From: Massilia sp. NR 4-1
GTDB taxonomy: Bacteria > Pseudomonadota > Gammaproteobacteria > Burkholderiales > Burkholderiaceae_D
Assembly: GCF_001191005.1 (NCBI RefSeq)
Contig: NZ_CP012201.1
Coordinates: forward strand, 1,860,001-1,924,000
DNA length: 64,000 nt
Reading direction: 5' to 3'
Below, in pieces: positions 24,120 to 31,080 of the stretch. Every line of letters starts with the position of its first letter. The first letter of the stretch is position 1. The notes below the pieces were generated by a model that made no database searches, was not told the DNA's origin, and was given only the letters and a program-made list of their open reading frames with translations. Position numbers and translations under genes: made by a program.

Positions 24120-24977
24120 CTAATGCAGGCGTTTGCGCAATTCGTCGCGCGCATTCAAATATGACGGTGGAATCCTCCGCAGCGTCCTCAGTCCCGCCAC
24201 ATCGATGATGTCAACGCTGCGCCGGCTCACATTAATAATCCCCATGGCATGCAATGCAGACAGTGTCCGGCTGATAGTCTCCAGAGTCAGCCCCAGGTAA
24301 CTCCCCATTTCCCTCCGGGACATCCGCAAGTTGAATGACTTGCTGGAGTAGCCCAACTGTCCAAACCTTTCCGCTAGCGCCGCCAGAAATCGCGCAACGC
24401 GCGCTTCGGCGTTGAGTCCACTGTACATGCCGATCTGCATTTGTCCGCGCACCAGTTCACGACTGATCATGCAGTAGATTAGATTTTCCAACTCGCTGTA
24501 TTCGCGCCCCAATAGCGCCAGCTTATGGAACGGCAACATGATCAGATCGCAGTCGGACAAGGCAACGGCTTCGCATGCATAGCGTTGCCCATCAATGCCG
24601 TCGACGCCAAGCAAGTCGCCTTTCATCGGAAATTTCAGTACAACCTCCTGGCCACCATCACTTAGTGAAATGGTCTTGAGAAAGCCCGAGTTCACCAGGT
24701 ACAGCATCTCGAATCGCTGCCCTATCGCGTGGACTTGCTCACCGCTCTTGACCAGCACATGTTGAAATACCTGATTACATAGTTGCGGATCCTTTACCGG
24801 CTGCACATTCAGCAAAGTGCAAATTTCCCTCAAGCTGGACCAAGGACGTAGGCCTTGGCCTGACGGGAAGTCATTGAGCAGCTTCAAGCCCGATTGCAAC
24901 GGCATAGCGGACACACGATCCGTACAGCTAGCCTCAGTCTCACGGCAATTGTTTAAAGTTAATTCAAGCACGTTCAT
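24120..24977 (-). CDS. Crp/FNR-family transcription regulator
   Basis: A 285-residue regulator. A cyclic-nucleotide-binding-like barrel (about 68-150: HVLVKSGEQVHAIGQRFEML, GDLLGVDGI) is followed by a dimerisation helix and a winged HTH (about 219-255). The recognition helix has LTLETISRTLS; ETISR is the FNR signature that reads TTGAT half-sites. The N-terminal cysteines (Cys11, Cys18, then Cys53, Cys67) do not follow the FNR C-x2-C-x5-C spacing, so an iron-sulfur cluster is uncertain. It is divergent from the gene at 25196, with an FNR-like box between, so it may control that gene or itself. Confidence 0.88.
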   Translation of the reverse strand: MNVLELTLNNCRETEASCTDRVSAMPLQSGLKLLNDFPSGQGLRPWSSLREICTLLNVQPVKDPQLCNQVFQHVLVKSGEQVHAIGQRFEMLYLVNSGFLKTISLSDGGQEVVLKFPMKGDLLGVDGIDGQRYACEAVALSDCDLIMLPFHKLALLGREYSELENLIYCMISRELVRGQMQIGMYSGLNAEARVARFLAALAERFGQLGYSSKSFNLRMSRREMGSYLGLTLETISRTLSALHAMGIINVSRRSVDIIDVAGLRTLRRIPPSYLNARDELRKRLH

Positions 24978-25105
24978 AGATCCTCCGTCCCGATCAAACG
25001 CAACAGGTGTAAGTCACGATTTCCTCAACTTGAAATATTTTTGCATTAACTATACAACACAAAATCTCTCGAAAGCTCCGAGCAGTTCTGAAATTAAGTG
25101 GCGAT

Positions 25106-25119
25106 TTGCGGTAGATCAA
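25106..25119 (+). promoter_or_regulatory. FNR-like box
   Basis: TTGCGGTAGATCAA has the right half-site ATCAA intact and three of five matches in the left half of TTGAT-N4-ATCAA. It lies in the divergent region between the FNR-type regulator and the gene at 25196. A TATAAT hexamer at 25168-25173 would place the box about 67 bases upstream of transcription start. Confidence 0.45.
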
Positions 25120-25195
25120 ACATCCTGTCGGCAGAAAATTTTTGGCCAGATAATTTTGTACAATACCTATAATGCAAATTTTTTTGGAGGCAACC

Positions 25196-25528
25196 ATGAG
25201 TGCTCATATCCTTCATTTGTTAAGTCCGGCTCGATGGGATAGCGTTGGCGCAATCATTGGCGACCGTACTGCATTGGAAGGCCTGCGCGAAGCACTGAAC
25301 TCAGCGCTGGACTCAGGCGCAGGCGGAACTTTCGTCTACAGTTCCGATGGCGAAGGCTATGCCCTTGCTGTAGCGCTTGAGAATGATATGCACGCTGTAC
25401 ATACGACCTATGCCGGGGAGGTTCACACCGTGCGCTCGCTACGGGAAACCATCCCAATGCGCGCGGTCAGCAATTTCAAAATAGCGATGTCGCTGGCCAT
25501 AGAACATCGCCCCCGTGTGCTGCCATGA
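25196..25528 (+). CDS. Hypothetical protein, possible FNR-type target
   Basis: A 110-residue cytoplasmic protein; GGAGG lies 5 bases before the ATG. The layout is helix-rich at the start (SPARWDSVGAIIGDRTALEG), then a strand pair (GTFVYSSDGEGYALAVALEN, MHAVHTTYAG) and a helix. The family is not recognised. It is divergent from the FNR-type gene and has a good TATAAT about 23 bases upstream, which suggests its own regulated promoter. The 233 bases that follow hold no supported gene. Confidence 0.65.
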   Translation: MSAHILHLLSPARWDSVGAIIGDRTALEGLREALNSALDSGAGGTFVYSSDGEGYALAVALENDMHAVHTTYAGEVHTVRSLRETIPMRAVSNFKIAMSLAIEHRPRVLP

Positions 25529-25761
25529 CCTCACCCAGTTAGCAATTCCGACTAGCCATCAGGGCGCAGCCGGAAAGGGCCACTACTTCGGTCGCATGAC
25601 GTCGATCACGAACACCTTCCACTCCCAGCATGCCACCTTTCATCGGGCAGCCCAGACCACTTCCGCACCATGGAAAGGACATGCTGGAAAGTATTTCGTG
25701 TGGCGACAGGCAGGAATGGTGCCACTTCTTATATGTGTGATCGCATTACAGGAGATATCAA

Positions 25762-25968
25762 ATGAACCATCCAGTCCCGTGGGTGAAATTGAAAAAATAC
25801 GAAGAGCTGACGGGCGATACCGCTTCGTCCGTTCATGCCCGGCGCAGGGCAGGTAAATGGCAAGACGGTGTCCATTGCAAGGTGGTTGACGACAACTTGT
25901 GGGTCAATCTCGCTGCGGCAGAATCTTGGGTGGAAAAATGGGGGCAAAAAACAGCGGTTGCGGCATAG
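25762..25968 (+). CDS. Excisionase-like (Xis) protein
   Basis: A 68-residue protein. VPWVKLKKYEELTGDTASSV, then RRRAGKWQDGVHCKVVDDNL and WVNLAAAESWVEKW match the winged-helix layout of Xis/AlpA proteins that direct excision by tyrosine recombinases. GGAG lies 7-8 bases before the ATG. It overlaps the integrase start by 31 bases, giving translational coupling of xis and int, as in many integrative elements. Confidence 0.8.
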   Translation: MNHPVPWVKLKKYEELTGDTASSVHARRRAGKWQDGVHCKVVDDNLWVNLAAAESWVEKWGQKTAVAA

Positions 25969-27176
25969 AGCTCCGTAAGGGTGCGCGTAGCGAAACCATC
26001 CGTATCGTTTTTCAGTACCAGGGGAAGCGATGCCGTGAATCGCTTAGTTTGCCGCATACCAAGAGCAACATCGCCTACGCCAGACGGTTGCAGGGCGAAA
26101 TCGTCAATGCAATCGAGCGCGGCACGTTCGATTATGCAGAATTCTTCCCAAATTCAACGACTGCCAGACTCCTGCGGGAGCAGCAGTCCACCATCGTAAC
26201 GCCGCCCAGGCAGCAAGCAACCACCACTGTTGGTAATTTATTGCGGGATTATTTGGATATAGCGCACCACAACCTGCAAGTCTCCAGCTACAACTGCTAC
26301 GCCCAGGTCGCCGACACTCACCTGTTCCCTAAGTGGGGCGCCAAGCCGGCGGCAGAACTGACGACCAAGGATCTGCGCGTGTGGATCATGGCGATGTCGG
26401 CCAAGAGCAAAACCATCCAGTTGATACTGACTCCGCTACGCAATGCGATCGAGTTAGGGGTAAACGAAGGCGTCCTGCAGGTTAATCCCTTCGATAGCCT
26501 GAAGCTTGGCAAAATATTGCCGCGCGCGCAGCGCGCCAGCAAGTTCAAAGCAGATCCGTTCGATATTGACGAGATCGATACGATCCTCGGAGCCTGCACC
26601 AATCCAGCGGAGCGCAATATGTTTCTATTCGCATTCACTACCGGAATGCGCCCTTCGGAGTATATTGCGTTGATGTGGCGGTCGGTTCGCTTCAATCGTC
26701 ACCAAGTTGCCGTCGAAGGAGCATTTGTCGATGGCGAGCTGAAAGACACGGCAAAAACGCCCAGTGGCCTGCGCAATATCGACATGCGAGCAGGGGCACA
26801 TGCGGCGTTGGCGGCGCAGCAAGCGTTGTACGGCAACGAAGACGGACTGGTGTTCCTCAATCCGCGTACCGGCGAACAGTGGGCAAGCGACAAACCGATT
26901 TACCGACGCTGGAAACGCATAGTCAAAGCTGCCAAGGTGCGTTTCCGAAATCCTTACCAAACCCGGCACACGTTTGCCTCAAACCTGCTGATGTTGGGCG
27001 CGATCCCATTGTATGTAGCCAGCCAGATGGGCCATGCCGACACCACCATGATCATGCGGACATACGGTAAATGGATCACGGCCGGCCTCGATAGCGGACG
27101 CCGCGAGCGCTTGCTTGCGCTCTACGCCCAAACCAATCCCAAGCGCGGCGACGAATTTCCCAGGTTCTCGGAATAA
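25938..27176 (+). CDS. Tyrosine-type integrase with DUF3596-like arm-binding domain
   Basis: A 412-residue site-specific recombinase. The start at 25938 follows GGGTGGA and overlaps xis. The N-terminus (SGCGIELRKGARSETIRIVF, QYQGKRCRESLSL) is an arm-type DNA-binding domain of the DUF3596 kind. A SAM-like core-binding domain lies at about 95-180 and the catalytic domain follows: TGMRPSEYIAL (Arg), TRHTFASNLL (His-x-x-Arg), MGHADTTMIMRTYGKW (His and the Tyr nucleophile). All residues are present, so the enzyme looks functional. It ends 168 bases from the 3' end of tRNA-Val, the usual place for such integrases. Confidence 0.92.
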   Translation: MGAKNSGCGIELRKGARSETIRIVFQYQGKRCRESLSLPHTKSNIAYARRLQGEIVNAIERGTFDYAEFFPNSTTARLLREQQSTIVTPPRQQATTTVGNLLRDYLDIAHHNLQVSSYNCYAQVADTHLFPKWGAKPAAELTTKDLRVWIMAMSAKSKTIQLILTPLRNAIELGVNEGVLQVNPFDSLKLGKILPRAQRASKFKADPFDIDEIDTILGACTNPAERNMFLFAFTTGMRPSEYIALMWRSVRFNRHQVAVEGAFVDGELKDTAKTPSGLRNIDMRAGAHAALAAQQALYGNEDGLVFLNPRTGEQWASDKPIYRRWKRIVKAAKVRFRNPYQTRHTFASNLLMLGAIPLYVASQMGHADTTMIMRTYGKWITAGLDSGRRERLLALYAQTNPKRGDEFPRFSE

Positions 27177-27215
27177 CGAGCTTACGTGTGTTGGGTTTGT
27201 GCACGCGCGTAAACG

Positions 27216-27246
27216 AAAACAGCCGGCTTTAGCCGGCTGTTTTCTT
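27216..27246 (+). terminator. Rho-independent terminator after the integrase
   Basis: An inverted repeat AAAACAGCCGGCT / AGCCGGCTGTTTT with a 2-base loop followed by CTT. It lies 40 bases after the integrase stop. Confidence 0.85.
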
Positions 27247-27343
27247 ACAGGGGGAGGGATTTCGCATTGCCCCAAATTTGCCCCAAGTTTTTATCAGCAC
27301 CGAGCATTTCGCTTGTAAGTCTCTGATAATTAACTACTTATTC

Positions 27344-27418
27344 TGGTGGGAAGTGCAAGTTTCGAACTTGCGACCCCTGCAGTGTGAATGCAGTGCTCTA
27401 CCCCTGAGCTAACCTCCC
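27344..27418 (-). tRNA. tRNA-Val (anticodon CAC); integration site of the island
   Basis: The minus strand folds as a cloverleaf: acceptor GGGAGGT/ACTTCCC with one G-T pair, D arm TAGCTCAGGGGTAGAGC, anticodon stem CTGCA/TGCAG around TTCACAC (anticodon CAC), T arm CTTGC..TTCGAA..GCAAG, and an encoded CCA at 27344-27346. Its 3' end faces the integrase, so the 3' part of this gene is the expected attachment site (att) of the element. No second copy of the 3' segment was found elsewhere in the window, so the other att site lies to the left or is lost. Confidence 0.95.
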
Positions 27419-27489
27419 GAAGTGGCACTATTATAGACGACGAACACAAAAAGTAAAAGGGCCAAATAAAACTAATTGCAGACAAGCAC

Positions 27490-28191
27490 TCAAGCGGCAG
27501 CCGCACGCCAGACGCAGCTACCCTTCACCGCCTTGTCCAGGCCGTTGAGCAAGTCTTCATGGGCAGCGACTTCATCGGCGCTGGCGGACAACACCATCAC
27601 ATCGGCCAGTGCCACATGCTCCAGCTGCACGCCGCCACCGGCGGCCTCGACTTCAACGTCCATGCTCAGGCTGTTCTGGCCGCGCGTCATCGCCAAATAC
27701 ACATCGGCCAGCAATTCCGCGTCAAGCAATGCGCCGTGCAGCTTGCGGTGGGCGTTGGAGATGCCGAAGTGGTCGCACAGCGCATCCAGCGAGTTGCGCT
27801 TGCCGGGGCGCATTTCCTTGGCCTGGACCAGGGTGTCGATGACGCTGCCATAGTGCCCGTCGAACGGCGGCAGGTTCATCATCTTGAACTCGTGGTTCAG
27901 GAAGGCCAAGTCGAACGGTGCGTTGTGAATGATCAGCTCAGCGCCGCGGATGTATTCGCGGAATTCTTCCACCACCTCGTGGAAGCGCGGCTTGTCGCTG
28001 AGGAACTCGGTGGTCAGACCGTGCACGGCCAGCGCGCCCTCTTCCGATTCGCGGTCGGGGTTGAGGTAGAAGTGCAGATTGTTCCCGGTGAGCATGCGAT
28101 TATGCAGCTCGACGCAGCCGATCTCGACGATGCGGTTGCCCAGTTTCGGGTTAAAGCCGGTGGTTTCGGTATCGAGGACGATTTGACGCAT
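27490..28191 (-). CDS. dnaQ: DNA polymerase III epsilon subunit (3'-5' proofreading exonuclease)
   Basis: A 233-residue DEDDh exonuclease that proofreads in the replicative polymerase core. Exo I is VLDTETTGF (Asp7, Glu9), Exo II is HNAPFDLAFLNHEF, and Exo III has HRKLHGALLDAELLADVYL with the catalytic His and Asp. Length and order match DnaQ; the short Ala-rich C-terminus after about residue 185 would hold the clamp- and alpha-binding parts. It is the first chromosomal gene beyond the tRNA and is followed upstream by rnhA, the conserved neighbour pair. Confidence 0.96.
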   Translation of the reverse strand: MRQIVLDTETTGFNPKLGNRIVEIGCVELHNRMLTGNNLHFYLNPDRESEEGALAVHGLTTEFLSDKPRFHEVVEEFREYIRGAELIIHNAPFDLAFLNHEFKMMNLPPFDGHYGSVIDTLVQAKEMRPGKRNSLDALCDHFGISNAHRKLHGALLDAELLADVYLAMTRGQNSLSMDVEVEAAGGGVQLEHVALADVMVLSASADEVAAHEDLLNGLDKAVKGSCVWRAAAA

Positions 28192-28257
28192 GGATCTGTG
28201 CGGTAGAAGATGGAATCAAGCAAGCCGGGCAGTATAGCAAAGCCCGGCCGCAAAGGC

Positions 28258-28698
28258 TTATTTACGGCGCACCAAGTCGACGCCGCGGTTGGCCAGCTGG
28301 TCGGCACGCTCGTTGCCGGGGTGGCCGTTATGGCCGCGCACCCAGCGCCATTCCACCTTGTGCATGGCCTGGGCCTGGTCCAGCGCCTGCCACAGGTCGG
28401 CATTCTTGACCGGTTCCTTGGACGCGGTCTTCCAGCCACGCGCCTTCCAGCCATGGATCCATTCGCTGATGCCTTTTTGCACGTATTGGCTGTCGGTGTG
28501 CAGCACCACGTCGCAAGGCCGCTTCAGCGCCTTGAGCGATTCGATCACCGCCATCAGCTCCATGCGGTTGTTGGTAGTGTTCAGCTCGCCGCCAAACAGC
28601 TCTTTTTCAGCCTCGCCGGCGATCAGCCAGGCGCCCCAGCCGCCGATGCCGGGATTGCCCTTGCACGCACCGTCGGTGAAAATTTCTACTTTATCCAT
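28258..28698 (-). CDS. rnhA: Ribonuclease HI
   Basis: A 146-residue RNase HI that cuts RNA in RNA-DNA hybrids. Catalytic acidic residues are visible at VEIFTDGACKGNPG (Asp8 approximately), NRMELMAVIESL (Glu), LHTDSQYV (Asp) and GHNGHPGNERADQLAN (Asp). Length is standard for a type without an N-terminal hybrid-binding domain. It overlaps the methyltransferase gene by 8 bases, and the same cluster order (methyltransferase-rnhA-dnaQ) is common in betaproteobacteria. Confidence 0.97.
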   Translation of the reverse strand: MDKVEIFTDGACKGNPGIGGWGAWLIAGEAEKELFGGELNTTNNRMELMAVIESLKALKRPCDVVLHTDSQYVQKGISEWIHGWKARGWKTASKEPVKNADLWQALDQAQAMHKVEWRWVRGHNGHPGNERADQLANRGVDLVRRK

Positions 28699-29467
28699 CC
28701 TGCCGTTCTCTATGTTTATTCGTGGCCGGCACGCCGACGGCGGCCGCTGCCCGGTTCTTGCTCCACGCCGGGCCGATCAGGCGCATGCCTTTGACGCGCT
28801 TGATGGCCTGCACCGCATATACCGCACCCAGATAGGGCCACCAGCGGGCGCCGGCATGGTCCATGAAGGCATAGCGCTTGAGCCATTTTTCGGTGCGGCA
28901 CGCCGGGGCGTAGCAGCCGAAATGGCCATTGCTGACTTCCATATTCAGCAATTTTAACCAGTCTTTGATGCGGGGCATAGAGATGAACTCGCCCGCCTGC
29001 GGCAGATAATGGCTGCCGGTAATGCGTCCTGTCACGCGCCGCACGCCCCACAGGCTGGCCGGATTGAAGCCACAGATGATCAGCTTGCCCTCGGGGATGA
29101 GCACGCGCTCGACCTCGCGCAGGACCTGGTGCGGCTCGGCGGCGAATTCCAGCACATGGGGCAGCACCACCAGGTCCAGGCTCTGCGAAGCGAACGGCAG
29201 CTCGGCATAGTCGAAGGTGACGGCGACCTGGCGCGCAGCGCCGGGCTGGCGCCGCGCGCGCCGGTCGGCCAGCCATTTGTTCGGCATGCGGCTGGCCGCC
29301 AGCGCGTCGATTTGCGGCGTGCCGATCTGCACCGCGTTGAAGCCGAAGATATCGGCGGTCAAGGCGTCCAGCGTGGCCTGCTCCCAGGCGCGCGCGTAAG
29401 CGCCGGCCGGCGTTTGCAGCCAGCCCTCCAGCGCTATAATGGATTTTTCGGATGTCGCGCTATCCAT
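28691..29467 (-). CDS. SAM-dependent methyltransferase
   Basis: A 258-residue class I methyltransferase-like protein. ADRRARRQPGAARQVAVTFD is followed by LPFASQSLDLVVLPHVLEFA, an Asp-containing motif near the SAM site, and EVERVLIPEGKLIICGFNPA, the usual motif after it. The typical glycine-rich motif I is weak, so activity is not certain. It is divergent from gloB, overlaps rnhA and is a constant neighbour of this cluster. Substrate unknown. Confidence 0.85.
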   Translation of the reverse strand: MDSATSEKSIIALEGWLQTPAGAYARAWEQATLDALTADIFGFNAVQIGTPQIDALAASRMPNKWLADRRARRQPGAARQVAVTFDYAELPFASQSLDLVVLPHVLEFAAEPHQVLREVERVLIPEGKLIICGFNPASLWGVRRVTGRITGSHYLPQAGEFISMPRIKDWLKLLNMEVSNGHFGCYAPACRTEKWLKRYAFMDHAGARWWPYLGAVYAVQAIKRVKGMRLIGPAWSKNRAAAAVGVPATNKHRERQDG

Positions 29468-29478
29468 GCCGCTGCCCT

Positions 29479-30267
29479 ATGACCAATTCCACACTCCATG
29501 TTCTGACCGTTCCAGCATTCAATGATAACTACCTCTGGCTCATCCATGACGGCCAGCATGCCGCCGTGGTCGATCCGGGCGACGCGCTGCCGGTCCAGGC
29601 CGCATTGGCGGCGCATGGCCTGACCCTCTCCGCCATTCTACTCACCCACCACCATGCTGACCACATCGGTGGCGTGTCCCAGTTATTGCAGCAGGGCAGC
29701 GTGCCGGTGTTCGGGCCGCGCCATGACGGCATCGCCGCCGTCACGCAAGCGCTGGGCGATGGCGACGTCATCACGGTGCCGGGCTTGGACCTGCGCCTGC
29801 GGATACTGGATGTGCCGGGCCACACCAAGGGCCACATCGCCTACGTGCGCGAAGGCGCCGCACCCTGGCTGTTCTGCGGCGACACCCTGTTCGCCGCCGG
29901 CTGCGGCCGTCTGTTCGAAGGCACGCCGGCGCAGATGGCCGCCTCGCTCGACAAGCTGGCCGCCCTGCCCGATGCTACCTTAGTCTACTGCGCGCATGAA
30001 TATACCTTGTCCAACCTGCGCTTCGCCTGCGCAGCCGAACCGGACAACGCCGCCCTGCGCGACCGCGTCCTCAGCGACAATCGGAAGCGCGAACATGGCG
30101 TGCCGACCGTGCCCAGCACCATCGGCCTGGAAAAGGCCACCAATCCCTTCCTGCGCTACCGCGAGCCGGCCATCGCCGGCCAGCTGCAAAACGTGGGCAA
30201 ACTGGCGCATGGCGCCGCGCCGCTGGAAGTCTTTGCCGCACTAAGAGAATGGAAAAACCACTTTTAA
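29479..30267 (+). CDS. gloB: Hydroxyacylglutathione hydrolase (glyoxalase II)
   Basis: A 262-residue metallo-beta-lactamase-fold enzyme that hydrolyses S-D-lactoylglutathione to glutathione and D-lactate in methylglyoxal detoxification. The start MTNSTLHVLTVP at 29479 matches the family N-terminus. The metal motif THHHADHIGG is at about 55, followed by PGHTKGHIAY and FCGDTLFAAGCGRLFEG, with CAHEYTLSNLRFA near 173. The C-terminal glyoxalase II domain has the substrate-binding KATNPFLRY motif. Divergent from the methyltransferase. Confidence 0.96.
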   Translation: MTNSTLHVLTVPAFNDNYLWLIHDGQHAAVVDPGDALPVQAALAAHGLTLSAILLTHHHADHIGGVSQLLQQGSVPVFGPRHDGIAAVTQALGDGDVITVPGLDLRLRILDVPGHTKGHIAYVREGAAPWLFCGDTLFAAGCGRLFEGTPAQMAASLDKLAALPDATLVYCAHEYTLSNLRFACAAEPDNAALRDRVLSDNRKREHGVPTVPSTIGLEKATNPFLRYREPAIAGQLQNVGKLAHGAAPLEVFAALREWKNHF

Positions 30268-30277
30268 GGGAGACTGC

Positions 30278-30922
30278 ATGGAGACAGTGAAGTTTTACTT
30301 TGACCCGATCAGCCCGTTTGCCTGGCTGGCCACCAAACAAATCGGCCGCATCGAAGCGGCCGGGGTGCGCGTGGAGATGCAACCCATCCTGTTCGCCGCC
30401 ATGTTGAATGCGCACGGCCAGAAAGGTCCGGCTGAAATCCCGGCCAAAAAAGAACTGACTTTCCGTGATGTGATGCGTCAAGCCAAGGCGCTGGGCTTGC
30501 GCTTCGCGGGGCCGCCCGGTCATCCCTTCAATCCGCTCACCGCCCTGCGCATGGCAGGCGCCATCGGCGACAGTGGCGAACGCAAGCATTTCGTCACCGC
30601 CCTGTTTGCCGCCATCTGGGAAGACGGCCTGAACCCGCACGATGCCGCCGCCATTGCCAGCGTCGCCGACCGCTGCGGCCTGAATGGCGCCGCCCTGCTC
30701 GACGCCGCCGGCACGCCCGCCGTCAAGCAGGCACTGGCCGACAACACGGAACAGGCGATTGCCGCCGGCATCTTCGGCGTACCCAGCTTCGTCTATCAAG
30801 GCGAACTCTTCTGGGGTGCCGACCGCATTGACTCCCTGCTGCGCCGCATTGCCGGCGAGCGCATCGACGACGCCCAACTCGCTGCCTTCCTCGCCCAGCC
30901 TCCGCTCGCCCAGCGCCGCTAG
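30278..30922 (+). CDS. DsbA-like family protein, 2-hydroxychromene-2-carboxylate isomerase type
   Basis: A 214-residue thioredoxin-fold protein of the kappa GST/HCCA isomerase type. FYFDPISPFAWLATKQ shows the Ser in place of the redox Cys pair, as in this family. The later FGVPSFVYQGELFWGADRI is the conserved cis-Pro loop. GGGAGACTGC precedes the ATG; the gene is 10 bases after gloB, so the two are probably cotranscribed. In naphthalene degradation the enzyme isomerises a ring-cleavage product; here the context suggests a glutathione-linked role instead. Confidence 0.85.
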   Translation: METVKFYFDPISPFAWLATKQIGRIEAAGVRVEMQPILFAAMLNAHGQKGPAEIPAKKELTFRDVMRQAKALGLRFAGPPGHPFNPLTALRMAGAIGDSGERKHFVTALFAAIWEDGLNPHDAAAIASVADRCGLNGAALLDAAGTPAVKQALADNTEQAIAAGIFGVPSFVYQGELFWGADRIDSLLRRIAGERIDDAQLAAFLAQPPLAQRR

Positions 30923-30929
30923 CGCCGCC

Positions 30930-31048
30930 ACAGTCCAGCCCGTGTCCACCGTGGGGTCAGACCCCAATCGGACACGGGCTGGACTGTAAGCGGCCTTCTT
31001 TCAAGTCGAGTCCGTGTCCGATTTTGGGGTCTGGCCCCAAAATCGGAC
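30930..31048. repeat. Pair of REP-like nested hairpins
   Basis: First unit: perfect 18-base arms at 30930-30947 and 30970-30987, with an inner GGGGTC-A-GACCCC hairpin in the loop. Second unit: perfect 14-base arms at 31016-31029 and 31035-31048. Both share GTCCG and GGGGTC blocks, so they are related units. They fill the 158-base gap between the isomerase and aceB, and could act as transcription terminators for both. Confidence 0.85.
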
Positions 31049-31080
31049 CGGACGGCCATCCGGCGGGTTCAGCAGCAAAC

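Noticed and set aside
24120..24977. Oxygen-sensing FNR with a [4Fe-4S] cluster
   Set aside because: Although the DNA-contact helix matches FNR, the required cysteine spacing is not present, so only Crp/FNR family is claimed.
25515..25856. 113-codon frame between the 25196 gene and xis
   Set aside because: No ribosome site, overlaps xis, biased composition; the 233-base gap is left without a gene.
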